In this document: in pieces, positions 56,873 through 64,000 of the stretch
Layout of the letters: the number at the start of each line of letters is the position of its first letter
Numbering within the stretch: the stretch's first letter is position 1
NCBI RefSeq assembly: GCF_002878395.1
Contig: NC_061115.1
Coordinates: forward strand, 215,509,565 to 215,573,564
Length of the DNA: 64,000 nt
Reading direction: 5' to 3'
From: Capsicum annuum
Lineage: Eukaryota > Streptophyta > Magnoliopsida > Solanales > Solanaceae
Made by a program: the position numbers and the translations under genes
The notes under the pieces: model-generated
The model's database searches: none
The model's input: the letters and a program-made list of their open reading frames with translations, nothing else
Told to the model about the DNA's origin: nothing

Positions 56873-57053
56873 TAGTGATGGAGCCACCTTTATTTCAGGA
56901 GGTCACTCAAATCTTTTTCGATAAAATATTATACTATTTTTATATGATTAAAAATATTTTTATGCATATATTATAGATGTTGAACCTCCCTTTGACTAGT
57001 TCATATATATGCCTCTGAATTCATTCAATAAAAATCCTGATTCCGCGACTGTC
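56873..57053 (-). mobile_element. hAT MITE (GTGGCGGAG family), copy 3
   Basis: In minus orientation it runs from AGTCGCGGAATCAGGATTTTT to AAGGTGGCTCCATCACT, with the family interior TATGCATAAAAATATTTTTAATCAT and CAAAGGGAGGTTCAAC. Ends are diverged. Confidence 0.7.
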
Positions 57054-57523
57054 GACATGTCAATTTCATGTAAAAGAATAAGAAGCCACGTGGCTACTAT
57101 ATGGTATTGATTGGTGGACCAAATGATGAGTACAAGAAAAAGGCTGGAAATAGTATTAAAGCTATGTTTTCCATCAAGTCTATTTCATACATTCATAATT
57201 CATATAATATAAAGAATATGATAGGTCCCATTAATTTGGTGGGCCAATAAGTATTAAGAAAAGGTTGGAAAATAGAACTAAAAAGCTAATGTTTTTTTTC
57301 TTTTTATTTTATTTTTTGCATATTACTTTTCTCTAGTGTCTTTTTCAATAGTACTATTGGCATTTTAATGCTCATTAAAATGCCATGTTTTTCAGTGCCA
57401 TGATTTGTAAGTGTATGCAGAAGCTTTAGTCATTTTCAACCCTAGACAAGACACACAGTATATGACCCCCCACACTTCTGAAAACTCTCATCATTATCGT
57501 ATATAGAGAGAGTAAAGCATTTA
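57054..57523. other. Intergenic, no gene seen
   Basis: AT-rich. Partially repeated phrases GGTGGACCAAATGATGAG (57112) and GGTGGGCCAATAAGTATTAAG (57238), with similar following text, suggest an old local duplication of about 120 bases. Confidence 0.4.
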
Positions 57524-57765
57524 CTCCCTCCGTTTCAAAAAAAATAATCTATTTTAATTTGGTATAAAATTTAAAAAAATAAAATAAAATTTAAATTTTA
57601 TGATCTTAAATTAAAAATATGCTTGATATATCAAAATGTCTTTCAATCTTGTGGTCTTAAATATATCACGTGAAAAGTTAAAATTAAAAAATTAATAAAA
57701 AAAAAATTATTCTTTTTTAAACGGATTAAAAAAAAAGTAAGTCTTTTTTTTTTAAATAGAGGGAG
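57524..57765. mobile_element. Stowaway MITE
   Basis: The inverted ends CTCCCTCCGTTTCAAA and AAATAGAGGGAG are flanked by TA on both sides (57522-57523 and 57766-57767). This is the canonical Tc1/Mariner-derived plant MITE. It is 242 bases long with an AT-rich foldable interior. Confidence 0.85.
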
Positions 57766-57774
57766 TAGTATGTT

Positions 57775-58040
57775 CTAAACTATAATCAAATTTGCTACAA
57801 CACGTTTCAACTTTACAAGAGTTATATTATCCTTCTGAATTCAATTTATCGTTTTTTTAGTTGACGTGGCATTTTTTTAGATAACGTAGCACTTTTAACG
57901 TGAGCTTTATTTTTATATAATAAAAATATCATGTCAATATAAAAAAATGATAAAAATATGTTAAAATTAAGTTAAAAAAATAATTAAATCCTTGTAAAAT
58001 TAGAATATGTCATAACAACTCTCACTGTATAGTATAAAAT
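57775..58040. mobile_element. Long-inverted-repeat MITE, copy 2
   Basis: It is diverged from 47538-47836 but keeps CTACAACACGTTTCAACTTTACAAG, TTAGTTGACGTGGCA, AATGATAAAAATATGTTAAAATTAAGTT and TTGTAAAATTAGAATATGTC in order. Confidence 0.6.
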
Positions 58041-58329
58041 TGTGGTAGAAGAACTTTTTGTGTGCTTTTAATATAAAGGCATTTTGGATCTTTAAATGTG
58101 TGGACTAACTACTCACTACTTCCATTTCATTGCTAGTTTGTTTGATGATGTTTGAGTTCATGTGAACTAACCATGTGACCTGACATGCATTAATATATTG
58201 AGTATAATTTGTAAGTGATAAATAAAAGAGTGATAGGGATGTAATTTTGCCTCTATTACATATGGGATAAGTAGATTCTTTTGTTAGAGGTAAAGTGTGT
58301 TTATAATGTAATACAAGTTATTTTCCTTA

Positions 58330-58563
58330 GAGGGTCGTTTGGTTTGAAAATTGTTATTCCGGGATAATTAATATCGGGATTAGTTATTTCGAAATTATTC
58401 GGGATAACTTATCCCACCATATATATGAGATAAGTTATCCCGAAACTAAGGAGAAAATGGTGGGATAAGTTATCCTGGATTGGATTAATCCCTCCAACCA
58501 AACAAAGAAAAATGTGTTCTTTAATTTTATCCCGGAATAACAATTTCTAAACCAAACAACCCC
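58330..58563. mobile_element. Tourist-like (PIF/Harbinger) MITE
   Basis: The inverted ends GAGGGTCGTTTGGTTT and AAACCAAACAACCCC are flanked by TTA (58327-58329 and 58564-58566). The interior contains inverted CCGGGATAA and GATAAGTTATCCC segments. It is 234 bases long. Confidence 0.85.
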
Positions 58564-58566
58564 TTA

Positions 58567-58850
58567 GAGTAAAACATCTAGTACTTCTCAATGACAATCA
58601 AATTTGCTACTGTATTTTTATCAATCTTTTTATCTAACATGATACATCTTTTATCAACTTTTTTAACTGACGTGACACTTTTGATGTAGATCTCATTTTA
58701 TGTAATAAAGGTAAGGTGTGACATCAACAGAAAAAGATGACAAAAATATGCTAAAATTAAGTTCAGCGGATAATAGGATCCCTGTGAAGTTAGAGTATGT
58801 CATAGCTGCTTTGACCATAGTTCGAGAAGGTACTGGATGCTTATCTCTAG
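58567..58850. mobile_element. Long-inverted-repeat MITE, copy 3
   Basis: It keeps AACATCTAGTACTTCTCAATG, TAACTGACGTGACACTTTTGATG, AGATGACAAAAATATGCTAAAATTAAGTTCAGCGGATAATAGGATCC and ACTGGATGCTT. It lies directly beside the Tourist MITE. Confidence 0.7.
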
Positions 58851-60245
58851 ACTTTTCTTATGAAACTATATACTTGGTACATTGTTATTATTGACCTAAC
58901 TTTATAACTTTGAAAATAATCTTTTTTCCTTTCAAAAAGAGAGATAAGATTTGTGTACACTCTAATTTTTTCATATCACACTCTATGGTATATGCTTGGT
59001 ATGTTGATATTGTTATTATTGACCTAACTATATAAGACTTGCCATAGTTTATCTCCTTTGAAGGTTATGAACATATAGTAGTGAAATGATTTAGATTCTT
59101 TCGTCATGCGTTATATTGTCAAAAGAAAGCTCATCAAAAACGTATAATTGGTGAGCGATTTCCGATAAAAACTCTGTTGAAATTTCGCATACTTTCAGCA
59201 GTGTCTTTAGTTATATAATATTTAGATGTTGAAGCTTGTGACAATTTCATTTAAAAATTTAAGTTATTAAAGATGCTACACTTATATTTATTTAAATTGT
59301 ATTGTCAAACATGTTGACTTATTTACAAGCTTGATTTTTTTTTTTTCACGAGTCAATGCACATGAAAATTTTTGTTAATAATTGATGGAGATGAAATTTG
59401 AATCTAAGACCTTTATTTGCTCTAAAATCATATTAAAATATATGATCATCTAATTTAAAATTTTAAATTATAAGAGAATGTATTTTTATTTACTTAATTA
59501 TACATAATTACTATATGAGAGGGAAGGATGGAAGATGTAATAAGATATGAAAGAAAATACTTCTAAATGGAATTGAGGAAGAATTAGAAATCATAAAGAA
59601 ATCAACATCGATTGTGGTGGAATGTTTAGAACAACTTCACCCTTAATTAAATCTCAAGTCCGAATTTTTAAGAATAGAAAAAATTATATTAGGAATGCCG
59701 TTTTCAAAGCCTTATAATATTGAATACCAATGTAAGGTAAATTTGATCATATAGTATAACGAAGAATGAATATAAATAATATTCGAAAGTAAAGAAGTAA
59801 TTTGAATTTTTCTCTGCACGCTAATAAATGTATATCCCGACATAACTTTGACTCAAATGTCTTATTCAACTTTTTTAAAATACTTTTTTTTGGTGTTAAA
59901 TATCATGATTCATAGTATATTTTATGTCCAAGTTGTAATTACTAGTTTGAGTTGAATTTTCTTTGGTCCAACATGTGAAAATATATGAGTTGTACTATTC
60001 TAGAAACATTTACTATTTATTTGAGGTGCAAATCCTTTTGTATCTTTTGGCTTATTCAGTTTTATCTTGTGAAAAAAACAATCCACTCAGTCACCAGTCC
60101 AATCTCCTAGCAGAATAGTGAGATCTTGATGGTTGGTCACAACAACTTGACAATGAATAGTTATTAGATAAAAATAAAGAGTTTGCGGGTGGTTTGGTCG
60201 GAGGAATAAAGATAACTAATTCAGAGATTAATTTAAAAGATAAGC
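58851..60245. other. Intergenic, no gene seen
   Basis: AT-rich. TATGGTATATGCTTGGTA (58984) and TATATACTTGGTACATTG (58866) mark a partial local duplication of about 120 bases. The ORF at 60091-60315 is a chance frame. Confidence 0.35.
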
Positions 60246-60465
60246 TTATTAGGGGCGGAGTTAATTCTTTGCTAGGGCGTTCATTTGAATCTTTTTCCAC
60301 GAAAAAATATATCATTTATATATAATTAAAATTATTTTTATGTATCTATATAATAGGTGTTGAACTCCCTTCGACTAGATTTTTTCCAAATATTGAACCC
60401 CTTTCGACTAGGTTTTCTTCAAATATTGAATCCCCTTAGTTGAAATCTTGGCTCCCTCTCTGAGT
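60246..60465 (-). mobile_element. hAT MITE (GTGGCGGAG family), copy 4
   Basis: GGGGCGGAGTTAATTC starts the copy. AATATATCATTTATATATAATTAAAATTATTTTTATGTA, GTGTTGAACTCCCTTCGACTAG (with a second, partial repeat 40 bases on) and TCTTGGCTCCCTCTC follow. Its arrangement is altered by a duplication of the CCCTTCGACTAGGTTTTC segment. Confidence 0.6.
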
Positions 60466-60469
60466 TAAC

Positions 60470-60645
60470 TCATGTTTGGTTAGGATAAAATACATGGGAT
60501 AACTCATCCCGAAATTAGTTATCCTGAGATTATAATGTTTTTCTTATTCCTCCTTGAAGTTGAGATAACTAATCCCGAAATAAACTATCTCGAGATTAAT
60601 AATTCAGGAATAACTTGTTGTCCAACTAAACAACCCCTTAGGGTG
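60470..60645. mobile_element. Worn Tourist-like MITE
   Basis: TGTTTGGTTAGGATAAAATAC at the left and CCAACTAAACAACCCCTTAG at the right, with inverted GGGATAACTCATCCCGAAATTAGTTATCC segments. It is the same family as 58330-58563, without a clear TTA duplication at the left. Confidence 0.6.
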
Positions 60646-61470
60646 CTAGTAGGATACAGAACAATATGTACTTCTCCATTATTAATTAGAACTTTCGAAT
60701 TCAAATCCCATTAGATATATTTGGAATTGCGCTCTTTTATTAAGAAGCATTTTACCTTCAAATTAGAGACTTTTTTATGCGAATTTAAATTTAATCGGCT
60801 CTAATATGGATATCAAGCACATAAGAAAAGGGGTAATAATGTTTTAGAAAAATAGGTAAATGAGGGGCATGTTTAAACCTTTTGCAATAGTCCAAAAATA
60901 TTTTTGGCGTTTTTTCGTTTATAGTAATAGTAGGCCAGATTTACAGTTCAATAGATAAATTTATGACTTTTAGTAAACTCAATAAATTTTGTCTAGTATA
61001 ATTAAAAGTAATTAAATATTTACATAATCATTATTGTATGTGAACCTCAAAATTTTGCATTCGTATCGAATTTTTTAAAAATATATTACTTTTAAAAAAT
61101 TAAATTTATATTTATTGATATTTTTAACGAGTTCAAACAACATATATCCTCTTAAAAATGATTAAATTATGCAATATAAATAAAAAGTACTCCTTATTTA
61201 ATTTACAGTAAATGAAAAGGTGTAAAGTGATAAGTTCTACACCACCTGCAAGTTTATTATTACAGAGACAAATCTTTAAAAGCTGCACACCAAAAGGTAA
61301 AAAATTTCTGCCCCATATTTATTTGTATTATCTTTGTACATTTCCTTCTTAAATTTTCTTATAAGTACTTATTGTGATGCAGATATTTAATTAATGTGAA
61401 TACAGCCTTAACATTTTAGCATGGAATCCATTAATGTTTGTAGTTGAAAAAAGTTTGGATTTATTTTTTT
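60646..61470. other. Intergenic, no gene seen
   Basis: AT-rich sequence without frames or named repeats. The GAATTTAAATTTAATCGGCTCTAATATGGATATCAAG phrase (60780-60816) resembles the tandem array that follows and may be an isolated unit. Confidence 0.35.
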
Positions 61471-62600
61471 TTTACTAGCAAGAGACAATCATTACAAAAC
61501 ATGCCAACATGCATGTGTTGTATACTTGTATACGTATGTTGGTTGGAATAATTTTCTTGGGAGTGTTGTCTCTTGAAATGGGGTTTGTAATAGTTGAATT
61601 TAGATTTAATCAAGCTCTAATATGGATATTAAATTTTTACTAACAAGAGATAATCATTACAAAATAAGTCAATGGACTTTATAATATTTGAATTCGAATT
61701 TAATCAAATTTTAATAATATGAATATTAAATTTTCACTAGCAAGAGATAATCAGTACAAAATAAGTCAACGAGCTTTGTAATGCTTGAATTCAGATTTAA
61801 TTGAGTTTTAATGTGAATTTTAATTTGCTAACCAGCAAGAGACAATCATTACAAAACAAGCCAACATCCATGGTTGTATTGGTAGGTTGGTTGGAAAAGT
61901 TTTCTTCGGAGTTGTCTCTTGAAATGAGCTTTGTAATGCTTAATTCAGATTTAATCGAGTTATAATATGGATATAAAATTTTCACCAGCAAGAGACAATC
62001 ATTACAAAACAAGCCAACATGCATGGGTTGTATTGGTAGGTTGGTTGGAAAATTTTTTTTCGGAGTGTTGTCTCTTGAAATGAGCTTTCAAATTTAATCC
62101 AGCTGTAATACGGATATTAAATTTTCACCAGCAAGATACAATACAATCATTACAAAACAAGCCAACATGCATGGGTTGTATTGGTAAGTTGGTTGGAAAA
62201 ATTTTGTTTGCTGTTTTGTTTCTGGAAATGGATTTTGCAATGCTTGCATTCAGATTTAATCGAGCTTTATTATGAATATTAAATTTTTACTAACAAGAAA
62301 TAATCATTACAAAAACAAACCAACATGCATGGTTTGTATTGGTAGGATGATTGGAAAATTTTTGTTAGGGCGTTGTTTTTAAAAATGAGTTCTCTGCTAT
62401 GCTTGCATTCAGATTTAATTAAATTATAATGTGGATATCGATTTTTCACTATTAAGAGACAATCATTACACAAACATATCAATATGCATGGATTGTATTA
62501 GGATGATTGGAAAAATTTAGTTGGGAGTGTTGTTTTTAGAAATGAAATTTGCAATGCTTGAATTTAGAGCCAATCGAGCTTTAATACCGATACTATATAT
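61471..62600. repeat. Tandem array of units with internal inverted repeats
   Basis: About eight units start near 61478, 61636, 61737, 61830, 61985, 62130, 62290 and 62450. Full units are 145-160 bases and two are short (about 95-100). The full unit has CAAGAGACAATCATTACAAA, CATGCATGGGTTGTATTGGTAGG, TTGTCTCTTGAAATGAG, TTTGTAATGCTTGAATTCAG and TTTAATCGAGCTTTAATATG. CAAGAGACAA and CATTACAAA have their complements TTGTCTCTTG and TTTGTAATG later in the same unit, so each can fold. The repeated minus-strand ORFs (61797-62024, 62279-62482) follow from repetition. Confidence 0.85.
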
Positions 62601-62989
62601 GAAATGAAAAATAAAAAAATATTACGTAATATTGTATGCACACTTTGTTTTACGTTGTTTATCATAGTTTGACTCAATTAAAAAAAAATTAAAAATAAAT
62701 TTTATGATCTAAAATACCCCATGGTATTTATATTACTATATGCATCATTTATTTTTATTAATACTAAGAGATGTCAATGGAAAAACACTACTTATATAGG
62801 CCGCGAATAATTATTCGATTTATGATTTCAAATGTGTATTCAAATTTTGTATTATGATTGATTAAATGATTAAGACTATTATTTGTAATATTTGAATGAA
62901 TAGAATTACCTTTATTTAAGAATAATAATTAAAATTTAAGAAATATTTAATCAATCTACTATTATATGAACAAAATATTTTTAAAAATT
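62601..62989. other. Intergenic, no gene seen
   Basis: AT-rich sequence. Nothing recognisable. Confidence 0.3.
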
Positions 62990-63370
62990 ATATGGTGATT
63001 GATAGCTAATGGTGGTGGTTGAAGGTCTTAGTTAGGATGGTATTGGCTATGGTGGTGTGGCGGGAGTATCTAATGGTGATTATTAATACTGATTGATAAA
63101 GATAGTTGATGGTGATGATCGATAAATGATTTATAATAGTGATAGCTTAGCGGTAGTGAATGATTAAGGTGATTGATGATGTATGATGGTGATTGATGGT
63201 GATAATTACCGATAGTAATTGGTGATCACAGTCATTGTTATAAATAGTTGCTAGTAGTAATGGATGATCAATTATAGTGACCGACAATAGTGGTAGTTCT
63301 GTCTATGAATAATAAAAGTGGATGATAATAATTGATAATAGTAGAATACGTAGATGATAATCACTAATAG
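62990..63370 (+). repeat. GATGGTGATT-type degenerate simple repeat
   Basis: A run of variants of GTGATTGATGGT, GATAGTAATTGGTGATC and GATAATAATTGATAATAG without a fixed period. It lies 0.3-0.7 kb downstream of the GAD stop codon. Confidence 0.6.
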
Positions 63371-63675
63371 AAGTGACTAACAGTCATTATATAGTAATAA
63401 CTAATTATAACAAATTCAATATATTCATACTTGAAATTATTTTTAAAACTCAAAAACTTCGAATCCTCATTAAATGTAAAAGAAAAGCAATTCTAGAAAT
63501 AACACATCAGAATTTTTCTTTAATTTTTTCCCAAAAGGTTACACCAAAAGAAGTCCAAACAACTCCCATTGGACCTTCAAAATACCTTAGTACTAAAACA
63601 ACACACAAAATTTAAAAAAAAATAATTAACAACTCAATGAACAATCTAATTCTTCTTAATTAAACTCTTTTTTTT
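63371..63675 (-). other. Probable GAD 3' untranslated and flanking region
   Basis: On the minus strand it follows the GAD stop codon: an A-rich start, then TTCTTCTTAATT-complement sequence and AT-rich DNA. No poly(A) signal can be chosen with confidence. The plus ORF 63373-63615 is not convincing. Confidence 0.4.
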
Positions 63676-64000
63676 TTAACAAATTACATTTTTGGTTTTC
63701 TTTTTATCAGCAACAAATTTCTTCCATATATTGGTGATTTCCAATTGCACTTCCATTGCTGTTTTCTTTTGCACACCTTCACGCTCCTCGGTCGCCGCGG
63801 CTAACTTAGCCGAGACCCTAGCCGGGAGAGCGTCTATATCATTAAGGACTTTTACAATGTCATTCACGAGCCTCTCAGCCAATGTCCGGGAAAAGTCTTC
63901 CCGGATCACAACTCTGAGTACGGTCATGTGCTCAGCATTGGGTGGCATCGTGTAAGCTGGCACGATCCACCCAAACCTTCTAAGGTGATCTGAAATCTCG
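63676..64000 (-). CDS. GAD: Glutamate decarboxylase, C-terminal end (gene continues beyond window)
   Basis: The minus strand encodes the last 108 residues of a plant glutamate decarboxylase. It enters the window in frame as [20 protein letters not shown] and continues [29 protein letters not shown] variable linker follows, then [18 protein letters not shown] and a TAA stop at 63676-63678. The enzyme converts glutamate to GABA and CO2 with pyridoxal phosphate in the cytosol. The C-terminal 30-40 residues of plant GADs bind Ca/calmodulin, which relieves autoinhibition; the key Trp (IWKKF) and the following Lys cluster are present here. The catalytic lysine lies outside the window. No intron is seen in this part, so it is the last exon. 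The gene is convergent with the IDD gene. Frame and family conservation are intact, so it is probably functional. Confidence 0.92.
   Translation of the reverse strand, partial: EISDHLRRFGWIVPAYTMPPNAEHMTVLRVVIREDFSRTLAERLVNDIVKVLNDIDALPARVSAKLAAATEEREGVQKKTAMEVQLEITNIWKKFVADKKKTKNVIC

Overview
This is a plant nuclear genomic window, almost certainly from the Solanaceae (Capsicum, Solanum or a relative). The evidence is TS-type and other Solanaceae-like SINEs, an RTE LINE with a (TTG)n tail, Ogre/Tat and Tekay/Del Gypsy retrotransposons, an AT-rich background and plant-type introns. There are three 100-N assembly gaps (15837-15936, 17825-17924, 45546-45645). Only two host genes are convincing: a four-exon INDETERMINATE-DOMAIN (IDD14/15/16-type) zinc-finger transcription factor gene on + (52114-55630), and the last exon of a glutamate decarboxylase gene on - that runs off the right edge (63676-64000). 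They converge, with about 8 kb of repeat-rich DNA between them.

Left part (1-12550). The window opens inside an Ogre-type LTR that ends at 1889. Next comes a 5-kb Mutator-like (MULE) wreck: a broken transposase N-terminus on - (5275-5880), clusters of a palindromic CATCTGTTGCAACAGATG-like motif, and a 1.95-kb imperfect palindrome (about 2885-4835). A Helitron-like element (about 7022-7697), a complete tRNA-derived SINE with target duplication (7844-7976) and a decayed Copia element (8309-about 12530) follow.

Middle (12551-41894). This is a single very large Ogre/Tat Gypsy retrotransposon bounded by the same 5-bp duplication, ATAGG. Its order is 5' LTR, ORF1, gag, protease, spacer (possible intron), RT/RNase H, archaeal-type RNase H, integrase, repeat-rich 3' untranslated region, polypurine tract and 3' LTR. 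A minus-strand Tekay/Del chromovirus (14635-25083) sits at the end of its 5' LTR. The Tekay element carries a second partial copy of its own leader and gag beyond its 3' LTR, as in recombined tandem elements. A 37-bp satellite array (about 25 units) in the Ogre 3' region is itself interrupted by a 5'-truncated RTE LINE whose remaining RT frame is still open.

Right part (41895-64000). Here DNA transposons and SINEs surround the two genes. They include a Helitron with a 110-bp minisatellite, a 2.6-kb non-autonomous hAT with a perfect 8-bp duplication and an internal AT-rich satellite, and a foldback MITE with a LINE tail in one arm and a hAT MITE in the other. There are also a CACTA end, a Stowaway MITE with a nested TS SINE directly at the IDD promoter, three copies of a long-inverted-repeat MITE, a Tourist-like MITE, and a tandem array with internal inverted repeats downstream of the GAD gene.

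I see no operon-like or novel enzymatic system. The unusual content is structural: large palindromes, nested insertions and retroelement-born satellites. Alignments were made by eye, so element boundaries are approximate except where target duplications are given.
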